In this document: positions 7,359 to 14,775 of the stretch, piece after piece
How the letters are laid out: each line of letters starts with the position of its first letter
Position numbering within the stretch: position 1 is the stretch's first letter
Origin: Azonexus sp.
GTDB lineage: Bacteria; Pseudomonadota; Gammaproteobacteria; Burkholderiales; Rhodocyclaceae
Assembly: GCA_031274715.1 (NCBI GenBank)
Contig: JAISPT010000031.1
Span: 1 to 28,026, forward strand
DNA: 28,026 bases
Reading direction: 5' to 3'
The notes under the pieces: model-generated
Database searches by the model: none
The model's input: the letters and a program-made list of their open reading frames with translations, nothing else
What the model was told of the DNA's origin: nothing
Made by a program: the position numbers and the translations under genes

Positions 7359-8108
7359 GTGAAGATTTTGGTTCCCGTGAAGCGGGTGGTTGATTACAAC
7401 GTCAAGATTCGGGTCAAGGCGGATGGGTCGGGTGTGGACCTGGCCAACGTCAAGATGAGCATGAACCCCTTCGACGAGATTGCCGTTGAAGAGGCGGTCC
7501 GCCTGAAGGAAGCCGGTATCGCCAGCGAAGTTGTCGCCGTTTCCTGCGGTGTTGGCGCCTGCCAGGAAACTTTGCGCACGGCCATGGCCATCGGCGCCGA
7601 CCGCGGCATCCTGGTCGAAACTGATGAAGAACTCCAACCGCTGGCTGTGGCCAAGCTGCTCAAGGCCCTATGCGACAAGGAACAGCCGCAACTCGTCATC
7701 TGCGGCAAGCAGGCTATCGACGATGACGCCAACCAGACCGGGCAGATGCTGGCCGCGCTGCAGAACTGGCCGCAAGCCACCTTCGCCTCCAAGGTCGTCA
7801 TCGCCGACGGCAAGGCCACGGTCACTCGCGAAATCGACGGCGGCCTAGAAACCCTGGCCATCAGCCTGCCTGCCGTGGTGTCCACCGACCTGCGCCTGAA
7901 CGAGCCGCGCTACGCCACGCTGCCGAACATCATGAAAGCCAAGAAGAAGCCGCTCGACACGGTCAAGCCGGCCGATCTGGGCGTCGATGTTGCGCCGCGC
8001 TTGGCGACCCTGAAGGTCGTTGAGCCGCCCAAGCGCAGCGCCGGCATCAAGGTGGCCGATGTTGCCGAACTCGTGAACAAGCTCAAGAACGAAGCCAAGG
8101 TGATCTGA
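7359..8108 (+). CDS. etfB: Electron transfer flavoprotein beta subunit
   Basis: A 249-residue protein of the usual length for EtfB. It pairs with EtfA to carry electrons from acyl-CoA dehydrogenases to the quinone pool through ETF:quinone oxidoreductase. Visible features are the start KILVPVKRVVDYNVKIRVK, the family segment SMNPFDEIAVEEAVRLKE, the AMP-binding region CGKQAIDDDANQTGQMLAA near residues 115-130, and LPAVVSTDLRLNEPRYATLPNIMKAKKKP, the beta-subunit signature ending in the EtfB recognition loop. The GTG start at 7359 has a strong AAGGAGAG site. etfA follows after 2 bases. The TetR gene is divergent, 106 bases away. Confidence 0.97.
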   Translation: MKILVPVKRVVDYNVKIRVKADGSGVDLANVKMSMNPFDEIAVEEAVRLKEAGIASEVVAVSCGVGACQETLRTAMAIGADRGILVETDEELQPLAVAKLLKALCDKEQPQLVICGKQAIDDDANQTGQMLAALQNWPQATFASKVVIADGKATVTREIDGGLETLAISLPAVVSTDLRLNEPRYATLPNIMKAKKKPLDTVKPADLGVDVAPRLATLKVVEPPKRSAGIKVADVAELVNKLKNEAKVI

Positions 8109-8110
8109 TC

Positions 8111-9043
8111 ATGACCATTCTCGTCATTGCCGAACACGACAACGCCGCCCTCAAGGCCGCTACCCTCAACACCGTCGCCGCCGCCCGGAAAATCGGTGGC
8201 GATATCCATGTCCTGGTCGCCGGTACCGGCTGTGCCGCCGCTGCCCAACAGGCTGCTGCTTTGCAGGGGGTGGCCAAGGTCAAGGTCGCCGACGCCGCTC
8301 ATTATCAGAGCCAGACTGCCGAGAACCTGACGGCATTGGTCCTGGCTCAGGCCGCTGGCTACAGCCACATCCTGCTGCCGGCTACCACCTTCGGCAAGAA
8401 CCTTGCCCCGCGCGTTGCCGCCTTGCTCGACGTGGCCCAGATTTCCGATATCACCGCCATCGAATCGGCCGATACCTTCGTCCGCCCGATCTACGCCGGC
8501 AACGCCCTGGCCACGGTCAAGAGCGCCGGCGCGGTCAAGGTCGTCACCGTGCGCACCACCGCCTTCGATGCCGTCGAACCCGGCGGCAGCGCCACGGTCG
8601 AGCCGGTCGCCGCTGCCGCCGACACGGCGCAATGCACCCTGGTTAACCGCGAACTGACCAAATCGGCGCGGCCTGAACTCGGCGCGGCCAAAATCATTGT
8701 CTCCGGCGGGCGCGGCATGGGTAGCGGCGAGAATTACCACGCCCTGCTCGAACCGCTTGCCGACAAGCTCGGCGCCGCCCTGGGCGCCAGCCGCGCTGCG
8801 GTCGATGCCGGCTTCGTGCCGAACGATTACCAGGTCGGCCAGACCGGCAAGATCGTCGCGCCGCAGCTCTATATCGCGGTCGGTGTCTCCGGTGCCATCC
8901 AGCACCTGGCCGGCATGAAGGAATCGAAGGTCATCGTCGCCATCAACAAGGATCCGGATGCGCCGATCTTCCAAGTCGCCGATTACGGCCTGGTCGGTGA
9001 TTTGTTCGAGGTTGTGCCGCAACTGACGCAAGCCGTTGGCTGA
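8111..9043 (+). CDS. etfA: Electron transfer flavoprotein alpha subunit
   Basis: A 310-residue FAD-binding subunit of ETF. The N-terminal Rossmann-like domain starts TILVIAEHDNAALKAATLNT. The C-terminal FAD domain (about residues 190-310) carries KIIVSGGRGMGSGENYHAL, the segment VDAGFVPNDYQVGQTGKIVAP, then YIAVGVSGAIQHLAGMKES and AINKDPDAPIFQVADYGLVG, all characteristic of EtfA. The start at 8111 is 2 bases after the etfB stop, so the two subunits are made together. The gene contains a long open frame on the opposite strand, which I treat as a by-product of high GC content. A membrane-protein gene follows after 36 bases. Confidence 0.97.
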   Translation: MTILVIAEHDNAALKAATLNTVAAARKIGGDIHVLVAGTGCAAAAQQAAALQGVAKVKVADAAHYQSQTAENLTALVLAQAAGYSHILLPATTFGKNLAPRVAALLDVAQISDITAIESADTFVRPIYAGNALATVKSAGAVKVVTVRTTAFDAVEPGGSATVEPVAAAADTAQCTLVNRELTKSARPELGAAKIIVSGGRGMGSGENYHALLEPLADKLGAALGASRAAVDAGFVPNDYQVGQTGKIVAPQLYIAVGVSGAIQHLAGMKESKVIVAINKDPDAPIFQVADYGLVGDLFEVVPQLTQAVG

Positions 9044-9079
9044 TTTTCGCGCGGCTCTGGGCAAGGCTGGAATGGTCGG

Positions 9080-9745
9080 GTGAATTTGCCGGATACCTTG
9101 CTGGGCGAAGGGTGGTACTGGGCGGCATGGCTGGTCTGGATACCACTGTTCGTCCGCAGTGTCTGGCGGGCGCCGTGGGGGCGGTTGAAGACTTCCGAGC
9201 ACCTGCATCTGTGGCTCGGCATGAACGTCGTGCTGATCCTGCTGTGGAGCATGCAGGCCGGCGTGCAGCCGGGCCTGAACCTGCACCTGCTCGGGGCCAC
9301 TGTGTTCACCCTCTGTTTCGGCCCGCAACTGGCCTTTGTCGGGCTGTCGCTGGTGGCTGCTGCCGTGGCTTTCAACAGCGGCAGCGGCTGGCTGGCCTAC
9401 GCCGCCAATACCGTGCTCGGGGCCGGTGTCGGCATCGGCCTCAGCCAGTTCCTCTACCGCCTGTTGTCGGCGGCTCTGCCTCGCCACTTGTTCGTCTATA
9501 TCTTCGCCAATGGTTTTTTCGCCGCTGCCCTGGCGGTGATCGGCGTCGGCTTCGTCGTCTCGGTACTGCTGGCGGTGGCCGGGGCCTACACGTGGGACTA
9601 CCTGTTCACCGAGTATTTTCCCTATTTCATCCTGCTCGGCTTTGCCGAAGCCTGGTTGTCGGGCATGGCGATGACCTTGTTCGTGGTCTATCGTCCCGGC
9701 TGGGTTGCCACTTTTGATGATGCGCATTATCTGGCCAATAAATAG
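9080..9745 (+). CDS. CbiM-like energy-coupling membrane protein (COG3235-type)
   Basis: A 221-residue integral membrane protein with about six helices. It resembles the uncharacterised COG3235 group annotated as energy-coupling factor transporter permease, distantly like the cobalt transporter subunit CbiM. The conserved-looking core is the segment WSMQAGVQPGLNLHLLGAT, followed by several Gly/Ala-rich helices and a tail VVYRPGWVATFDD. The N-terminus reads MNLPDTLLG, lacking the His-2 that CbiM uses to bind metal, so cobalt or nickel transport cannot be assumed. No ECF ATPase or T-component is nearby. The GTG at 9080 is the only reasonable start upstream of the first helix; the ribosome site is weak. 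It lies between etfA and the acyl-CoA dehydrogenase, possibly on the same transcript. Confidence 0.7.
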   Translation: MNLPDTLLGEGWYWAAWLVWIPLFVRSVWRAPWGRLKTSEHLHLWLGMNVVLILLWSMQAGVQPGLNLHLLGATVFTLCFGPQLAFVGLSLVAAAVAFNSGSGWLAYAANTVLGAGVGIGLSQFLYRLLSAALPRHLFVYIFANGFFAAALAVIGVGFVVSVLLAVAGAYTWDYLFTEYFPYFILLGFAEAWLSGMAMTLFVVYRPGWVATFDDAHYLANK

Positions 9746-9749
9746 CGGC

Positions 9750-9755
9750 TACAAT
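9750..9755 (+). promoter_or_regulatory. Weak promoter candidate for acyl-CoA dehydrogenase; long leader
   Basis: TACAAT (9750-9755) is a good -10 hexamer, but no clear -35 or TGn extension is present. Transcription from it would leave a leader of about 145 bases before the ATG at 9907. That stretch holds no convincing small gene; an in-frame TTG at 9790 would add 39 basic residues, which I do not believe are translated. Confidence 0.3.
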
Positions 9756-9906
9756 CGAATCGATTTGCCGTCATAGAGACTGTCTTGCATTGCGCGACCC
9801 TCCGGCGACAAGCTGGTTGGGTTCGCGTTCCCGGTCGTTGAGGAAATCCTTTTCCTTATCGAATTTGAAGAAACTTCCAACCGCTTTATGGAGAAGAAGA
9901 AAGATC

Positions 9907-11688
9907 ATGAGTGAATACACTGCACCTTTGAACGACATTCGGTTCGTCATGCAGGAATTGGCCGGGCTGAAGCAAGTGGTTTCGCTGCCGGGTTGCCAGG
10001 AGGCGACCCCGGACCTGGTGGATGCGATTCTCGAGGAAGCGGCGAAATTCGCCGGGGCCGTGCTGTCGCCGCTGAACCGTGTCGGCGACACCAACGGTGC
10101 CAAGTGGAAGGACAAGGTGGTGACTACCACGCCGGGCTTCAAGGAAGCCTATCGCCAGTTTGTCGACAACGGCTGGAACGGCATCGGCTGCGATCCCGAA
10201 TTCGGCGGCCAGGGCCTGCCGCGCCTGCTGTCGGCGGCGGTCAGCGAAATGTGGAAGGCCGCCAACCACGCCTTCTCGCTGTGCCCGATGCTGACCCAGG
10301 GCGCCATCGAGTCGCTGATGATTGCCGGCACTCCGGAACAAAAGGCCGCCTACTTGCCCAATTTAGTGTCCGGTGAATGGACCGGCACCATGAACCTGAC
10401 CGAGCCCTCGGCCGGTTCCGACCTCGCTGCCGTGCGCACTCGCGCCGAGCCGGTCGGCGACGGAACATACAAGATTTTCGGCCAGAAAATCTTCATCACC
10501 TACGGCGAGCACGACATGGCCGAGAACATCGTGCATCTGGTGCTGGCCCGTACGCCGAACGCGCCGGAAGGCGTCAAGGGCATCTCGCTGTTCGTCGTGC
10601 CGAAGTTCCTGCTCAAGGCCGATGGCACGCCGGGCGAGCGCAACGACGCCTATTGCGTGTCGATCGAGCACAAGCTCGGCATTCACGGTAGTCCGACGGC
10701 GGTGCTCGCCTTCGGCGACAACGGTGGCGCCATTGGCACCCTGGTCGGCGAGGAGAACCGCGGCCTCGAATATATGTTCATCATGATGAACTCCGCTCGC
10801 TTCAACGTCGGCCTCGAAGGCCTGGGTGACGCCGAGCGCGCCTACCAGCGCGCCGTGGTTTACGCCAAGGAGCGTATCCAGGGGCCCGAGCTTGGTGTCA
10901 AAGGCGGTCCCAAGGTGCCCATCCTCAAGCACCCCGATGTCCGCCGCATGCTGCTGTCGATGCGTTCGCGTATCGAGGCCATGCGCGCCTTGGCCTATGT
11001 CGTCGTCGCCGCCCAGGACAACGCCCAGAACAATCCGGACGAGGCCGCCCGCCAGCAGGGACAGGCTTTCGCTGACCTGATGATTCCCGTGGTCAAAGGC
11101 TGGAGTACTGAAAGCGCCATTGACATCGCTTCGCTCGGCATCCAGGTGCATGGCGGCATGGGCTTCATTGAGGAAACCGGTGCCGCCCAGCATCTGCGCG
11201 ACGCGCGGATCACTGCCATCTACGAGGGAACGACGGCGATCCAGGCCAACGACCTGATTGGCCGCAAGATTGCCCGCGAGAAGGGCGTCACGATCAAGGC
11301 CGTGATCGCCGACATGCGTACTGCCGCCGCTCAGCTCGATGGCGACCTGGCCGCCGTCGGCGTTCGCCAGAAGCAGGCTATCGAAGCGCTCGACAAGGCC
11401 GTCGACTGGATCGTCGCCAACTACGCCGCCAATCCCAAGGCGACCCATGCTGGCGCCGTGCCTTTCCTCTTCCTGCTCGGCATCGTCGCCGGCGGCTGGC
11501 AGTTGGGTCGGGCGGCGGTGATCGCCCGGGCGAAGATCGCCGCTGGCGACAAGGACCCGTTCTGGCCGGCCAAGCTGGCGACGACCCGCTTCTTCGCTGC
11601 CCACTCGCTGACTCAGGCGGCCGGTCTGGCCGAATCTATCCTGAGCGGCGGCGAAGGGGCGCTGGAACTGGCTGACGACAGCTTCTAA
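9907..11688 (+). CDS. Acyl-CoA dehydrogenase, long DmdC-like family
   Basis: A 593-residue flavoenzyme that oxidises an acyl-CoA to the enoyl-CoA and passes electrons to EtfAB. The length and the start MSEYTAPLNDIRFVMQEL match the roughly 600-residue class with an extra N-terminal segment and a C-terminal helical domain, to which DmdC (3-methylmercaptopropionyl-CoA dehydrogenase) and several fatty acyl-CoA dehydrogenases belong. Motifs include MNLTEPSAGSDLAAVRTRAE, the segment IQVHGGMGFIEETGAAQHLRD and the YEGTTAIQ loop with the probable catalytic base E440. The ATG at 9907 has GGAGAAGAAG upstream. Proximity to etfBA and a TetR regulator supports a role in fatty acid or branched acyl oxidation, but the substrate is not readable. 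Its transcript ends at the hairpin that also contains the rpsF promoter. Confidence 0.93.
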   Translation: MSEYTAPLNDIRFVMQELAGLKQVVSLPGCQEATPDLVDAILEEAAKFAGAVLSPLNRVGDTNGAKWKDKVVTTTPGFKEAYRQFVDNGWNGIGCDPEFGGQGLPRLLSAAVSEMWKAANHAFSLCPMLTQGAIESLMIAGTPEQKAAYLPNLVSGEWTGTMNLTEPSAGSDLAAVRTRAEPVGDGTYKIFGQKIFITYGEHDMAENIVHLVLARTPNAPEGVKGISLFVVPKFLLKADGTPGERNDAYCVSIEHKLGIHGSPTAVLAFGDNGGAIGTLVGEENRGLEYMFIMMNSARFNVGLEGLGDAERAYQRAVVYAKERIQGPELGVKGGPKVPILKHPDVRRMLLSMRSRIEAMRALAYVVVAAQDNAQNNPDEAARQQGQAFADLMIPVVKGWSTESAIDIASLGIQVHGGMGFIEETGAAQHLRDARITAIYEGTTAIQANDLIGRKIAREKGVTIKAVIADMRTAAAQLDGDLAAVGVRQKQAIEALDKAVDWIVANYAANPKATHAGAVPFLFLLGIVAGGWQLGRAAVIARAKIAAGDKDPFWPAKLATTRFFAAHSLTQAAGLAESILSGGEGALELADDSF

Positions 11689-11712
11689 GTCTCGCGCTGA
11701 ATTGTTACCCCG

Positions 11713-11746
11713 AAGCCCGCGATTGTTGTTATAATCGCGGGCTTTT
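11713..11746 (+). terminator. Terminator hairpin of acyl-CoA dehydrogenase overlapping rpsF promoter
   Basis: AAGCCCGCGATT (11713-11724) and AATCGCGGGCTT (11733-11744) form a perfect 12-bp stem with an 8-base loop, followed by TTCAAC. It lies 25 bases after the dehydrogenase stop. The T-tract is short, so termination may be partial. Confidence 0.65.
11727..11735 (+). promoter_or_regulatory. Extended -10 promoter of the rpsF operon
   Basis: TGT followed by a perfect TATAAT (11730-11735) gives a strong extended -10 element. It lies in the loop and right arm of the preceding terminator hairpin. Predicted transcription start is near 11742, about 60 bases before rpsF. The best -35-like hexamer, TTGTTA at 11702, is too far away. 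Confidence 0.65.
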
Positions 11747-11801
11747 CAACCTTGCCCTACCGCAAACGCATGGCGGAGGGTTCATCCCAAAAGGAGCTTG
11801 C

Positions 11802-12182
11802 ATGCGCCATTACGAAATTGTCTTTATCGTCCATCCGGACCAAAGCGAACAAGTGCCCGGCATGGTCGAGCGCTATCGTAGCGTCGTCACCGCCAAGGGC
11901 GGCGCGATCCACCGCCTGGAAGACTGGGGTCGCCGTCAGTTGGCTTACCCGATCCAGAAAATTCACAAGGCCCACTACGTGCTGATGAACATCGAAGTCG
12001 ACGGCGAAACGCTGGCCGAGCTCGAACACTCGTTCAAGTTCAACGATGCCGTGCTGCGCCACCTGACCGTCAAGATGAAGGCCGCCGTGACGACGCCTTC
12101 GCCGATGATGAAGGAAGAAAAGTCCAAGTCGCTGCTTGGCGGCGAGGCTGCTGCTGCCCCGGCTGTGCCGGCGGCTGCCTAA
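11802..12182 (+). CDS. rpsF: Ribosomal protein bS6
   Basis: A 126-residue small-subunit protein that binds the 16S central domain with bS18. The N-terminus MRHYEIVFIVHPDQSEQVPG, the segment RLEDWGRRQLAYPIQKIHKA and FNDAVLRHLTVKM are diagnostic. The last 30 or so residues form an Ala/Pro-rich tail beyond the core fold, which is common in betaproteobacteria. AAGGAG precedes the ATG at proper distance. It opens the rpsF-priB-rpsR-rplI operon. Where studied, bS6-bS18 can bind its own mRNA leader; I could not recognise the known motif here with confidence. Confidence 0.98.
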   Translation: MRHYEIVFIVHPDQSEQVPGMVERYRSVVTAKGGAIHRLEDWGRRQLAYPIQKIHKAHYVLMNIEVDGETLAELEHSFKFNDAVLRHLTVKMKAAVTTPSPMMKEEKSKSLLGGEAAAAPAVPAAA

Positions 12183-12207
12183 ATCAACGTATTGGTACGG
12201 GAACGGG

Positions 12208-12537
12208 CTGAACTGCCTCCAACTTTCCGGCCTGCTGCTTGAACGCAAGGCCCTGCGCTATACCCCGGCCGGCGTGCCGGTCAGTGAAGGGCGGCTGCAG
12301 CACCAATCGCTGCAAGTCGAAGGCGGCAGGGAACGGCAGGTGGAAGTGGAAATCGCTGTACTGGCCCTGGGCGAAAGTGCCCGCTGGCTGGAGGCGGCAC
12401 CCCTCGGTGGGGCAGTCAAGATCAGCGGATTTCTCGCTGCGCGCAGCCTAAAAAGCCGGACTCCCGTACTGCATGTGAATTCAATCGAATTTTTGGAAGG
12501 AAACGAAAATGGCTCGATTCTTCAAGAAGAAGGATGA
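12208..12537 (+). CDS. priB: Primosomal replication protein N (PriB), probable CTG start
   Basis: A small single-stranded-DNA-binding OB-fold protein that helps PriA reload DnaB at stalled forks. The core is clear: LNCLQLSGLLLERKALRYTP, then AGVPVSEGRLQHQS, RQVEVEIAVLALGE and a C-terminal FLAARSLKSRTPVLHVNSIE. Family members usually begin MN-x-LQL, which places the start at the CTG at 12208 (109 residues). No in-frame ATG, GTG or TTG lies between the rpsF stop and this point. The next GTG falls inside the fold, and the nearest upstream ATG (12136) lies within rpsF in another frame and would add 24 atypical residues. The end overlaps rpsR by 29 bases. Start assignment is uncertain; identity as PriB is well supported by motifs and by its place between rpsF and rpsR. 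Confidence 0.85.
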   Translation: MNCLQLSGLLLERKALRYTPAGVPVSEGRLQHQSLQVEGGRERQVEVEIAVLALGESARWLEAAPLGGAVKISGFLAARSLKSRTPVLHVNSIEFLEGNENGSILQEEG

Positions 12538-12784
12538 CGACAAGAAAAAGAAGCGTGGCGGCGGTTTGTTCAAGCGCCGCAAGTTCTGCCGCTTTACCGC
12601 TGAAAAGGTCGAACAGATCGACTACAAGGACGTGGATGTGCTGAAGGAATTCATCCAGGAAAACGCCAAGATCATGCCGGCCCGTCTGACCGGTACCAAG
12701 GCCGGCTATCAGCGCCAACTGGGCACCGCCATCAAGCGCGCCCGCTTCCTGGCTCTGCTGCCGTACACCGACAACCATCAATAA
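12509..12784 (+). CDS. rpsR: Ribosomal protein bS18
   Basis: A 91-residue small-subunit protein, partner of bS6. The conserved core is FKRRKFCRFTAEKVEQIDYK, then the segment LKEFIQENAKIMPARLTGTK and the C-terminal RQLGTAIKRARFLALLPYTD. An N-terminal Lys-rich extension (FFKKKDDDKKKKRGGG) makes it slightly longer than the E. coli protein (75). GGAAGG precedes the ATG at 12509, and the start lies within the 3' end of priB, so translation of the two is probably coupled. Confidence 0.98.
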   Translation: MARFFKKKDDDKKKKRGGGLFKRRKFCRFTAEKVEQIDYKDVDVLKEFIQENAKIMPARLTGTKAGYQRQLGTAIKRARFLALLPYTDNHQ

Positions 12785-12799
12785 GCGAGGAGACGAAAC

Positions 12800-13246
12800 A
12801 TGCAAATCATTCTGCTCGAAAAGGTGGTCAATCTCGGTAACCTCGGCGAAGTGGTCAAGGTCAAAGACGGTTACGCCCGCAACTACCTGATTCCGAAGCG
12901 CATGGCCAAGCGCGCCACGCCGGCCGCCATGGCCGAGTTCGAAGCGCGCCGCGCCGAACTGGAAAAAATCGCTGCCGAAAAGCTGGTCGCCGCTCAGGGT
13001 GTTGCCGAGAAGATGACCGGCCTGTCCGTCACCGTCAGCCGTAAGGCTGGCATGGACGGCCGCCTGTTCGGCTCGGTCGGCAACGCCGACATTGCCGACG
13101 CTCTCAAGCTGGCCGGCTTCGACCTCGACAAGTCCGCCGTTCGCCTGCCGGAAGGCCCGCTGAAGGCAATTGGCGAATTCCCGATCGATGTTGCGCTGCA
13201 CACCGACGTGCTGGCCAATATCACCGTGGTCGTCGCCGCCGAGTAA
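12800..13246 (+). CDS. rplI: Ribosomal protein bL9
   Basis: A 148-residue large-subunit protein that binds 23S rRNA at the base of the L1 stalk. The N-terminal domain reads MQIILLEKVVNLGNLGEVVK followed by the family signature VKDGYARNYLIPKRMA. A long connecting helix (about residues 40-75) leads to the C-terminal domain ending in FPIDVALHTDVLANITVVV. GAGGAGA lies ahead of the ATG, 15 bases after rpsR. A strong terminator follows. Confidence 0.98.
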   Translation: MQIILLEKVVNLGNLGEVVKVKDGYARNYLIPKRMAKRATPAAMAEFEARRAELEKIAAEKLVAAQGVAEKMTGLSVTVSRKAGMDGRLFGSVGNADIADALKLAGFDLDKSAVRLPEGPLKAIGEFPIDVALHTDVLANITVVVAAE

Positions 13247-13263
13247 TTCCGGCTTCGTCCCCG

Positions 13264-13293
13264 AAAAAGGCCCCGCAAATGCGGGGCCTTTTT
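13264..13293 (+). terminator. Strong terminator after rplI
   Basis: AAAAAGGCCCCGC (13264-13276) pairs perfectly with GCGGGGCCTTTTT (13281-13293) around the loop AAAT. It closes the ribosomal protein operon 18 bases before the dnaB start codon. Confidence 0.92.
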
Positions 13294-13311
13294 ATTTGAA
13301 TTAAACTCATC

Positions 13312-14724
13312 ATGATGAACCAGCGTCCACAAAAACCTCGCATTCCCGATGCCACCCTCGACCAGTTGCGTGTGCCGCCGCATTCGATCGAGGCCGAACA
13401 ATCCATCCTTGGTGGCCTGCTGCTCGACAACCAGGCCTGGGACCGCATGGGCGACTTGGTCACCGAGGCAGATTTCTACCGCGACGAGCATCGCCGCATC
13501 TTCCGCCAGATTCGCAGCCTGCTCGAACGGGCCAAGCCGGCCGACGTTGTCACAGTCGCCGAGGCGCTCGATGCTGCCGGCGAGAGCGAGCAGACCGGTG
13601 GCCTTGCCTACCTCGGTGAGTTGGCGGCCAATACGCCATCGGCTGCCAACATCAAGCGCTATGCCGAGATCGTCCGCGAGCGCTCGGTACTGCGCCAACT
13701 GGTGGCAACGGCCGACGAAATCGCCGCCGATGCACTCAATCCGCTTGGCCGCGACGCTGAGACCCTGCTCGACGAAGCCGAGTCGAAAATCTTCAAGATC
13801 GCCGAGGCCGGCGCTGGCCACAACGAAGGCTTCGTGCATATCAACCCGCTGCTGACCCAGGTCGTCGAGCGCATCCAGGAACTGCACGACCGCGACAATC
13901 CCTCCGACATCACCGGCGTGCCGAGCGGCTTCATCGACCTTGACCAGAAGACTTCCGGCTTCCAACCGGGTGATCTGATCATCGTCGCCGGCCGGCCGTC
14001 GATGGGCAAGACCGCCTTCGCGCTCAACATCGCCGAGAACGTTGCCGTCGATTCCGGCCTGCCGGTCGGCGTCTTCTCGATGGAAATGGGCGGCGCCCAA
14101 CTGGCCACCCGGATGCTGGCCTCGATCGGCCGCCTCAATTCGCAGAGCCTGCGTACCGGGCGGATGAGCGACGAAGAATGGTCGAAGCTGTCCTTCGCGC
14201 TGGGCAAGCTGCACGAGGCGCCGATCTACATCGACGAGAGCGGCGGCCTGAGCCCCGCCAACCTGCGCGCCCGCGCCCGCCGCCTGGCACGCCAGTACGG
14301 CGGCAAGCTCGGTTTGCTGGTGGTCGACTACATCCAGTTAATGAGCGGCAACCGGCAGGGCGAGAACCGTGCCACCGAGGTTTCGGAAATCTCGCGCTCG
14401 ATCAAGTCGCTAGCCAAGGAACTGCAAGTGCCGATCGTCGCCCTGTCGCAGTTGTCGCGGAAAGTCGAGGAGCGCACCGACAAGCGGCCGATGATGTCCG
14501 ACCTGCGCGAATCCGGTGCTATCGAGCAGGATGCCGACGTGATCCTGATGATGTACCGCGATGAGTACTACAACAAGGAAAGCCCGGACAACAAGGGCAT
14601 GGCCGAGGTCATCATCGGCAAGCAGCGTAACGGCCCCACCGGCACTGTCCGCCTCGCCTTCCTCGGCGAATACACTCGCTTTGAAAATCTGGCGAGTGGT
14701 GGTTTCCAAGACGCCAGGAATTAA
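13312..14724 (+). CDS. dnaB: Replicative DNA helicase DnaB
   Basis: A 470-residue hexameric 5'-3' helicase that unwinds the replication fork and recruits primase. The N-terminal domain begins with the segment VPPHSIEAEQSILGGLLLD; the C-terminal RecA-like domain has Walker A GRPSMGKTAF (Lys233), LLVVDYIQLMSG as Walker B, and RKVEERTDKRPMMSDLRESG near the C-terminus. No intein interrupts it. Two ATG codons are possible (13312 and 13315); neither has a Shine-Dalgarno, and the leader between the rplI terminator and the start is only 18 bases. Expression must come either from read-through of that terminator or from a very close promoter; TAAACT at 13302-13307 is a weak -10 candidate. Confidence 0.97.
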   Translation: MMNQRPQKPRIPDATLDQLRVPPHSIEAEQSILGGLLLDNQAWDRMGDLVTEADFYRDEHRRIFRQIRSLLERAKPADVVTVAEALDAAGESEQTGGLAYLGELAANTPSAANIKRYAEIVRERSVLRQLVATADEIAADALNPLGRDAETLLDEAESKIFKIAEAGAGHNEGFVHINPLLTQVVERIQELHDRDNPSDITGVPSGFIDLDQKTSGFQPGDLIIVAGRPSMGKTAFALNIAENVAVDSGLPVGVFSMEMGGAQLATRMLASIGRLNSQSLRTGRMSDEEWSKLSFALGKLHEAPIYIDESGGLSPANLRARARRLARQYGGKLGLLVVDYIQLMSGNRQGENRATEVSEISRSIKSLAKELQVPIVALSQLSRKVEERTDKRPMMSDLRESGAIEQDADVILMMYRDEYYNKESPDNKGMAEVIIGKQRNGPTGTVRLAFLGEYTRFENLASGGFQDARN

Positions 14725-14726
14725 TT

Positions 14727-14770
14727 CCAGATTTCGGCGCAGCCAAAATCTGGCGGCCTCCGGCCTTTTA
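14727..14770 (+). terminator. Candidate terminator between dnaB and the convergent gene
   Basis: Two nested signals follow the dnaB stop: an inverted repeat CCAGATTT (14727-14734) / AAATCTGG (14746-14753), then a short GGCC-TCC-GGCC hairpin with TTTTA (14755-14770). The stem is short, so its strength is doubtful. Confidence 0.4.
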
Positions 14771-14775
14771 TCCGT

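Noticed and set aside
7910..9727. Very long open frame on the minus strand opposite etfB, etfA and the membrane protein gene
   Set aside because: It lies antisense to three well-supported genes, is Gln/His/Arg/Asp-rich low-quality sequence with no recognisable domain, and such frames are expected in GC-rich DNA with strong third-position bias.
9790..9906. N-terminal extension of the acyl-CoA dehydrogenase from a TTG codon
   Set aside because: The added residues are basic and unlike the family, while the ATG at 9907 has a good ribosome site and gives the standard N-terminus.
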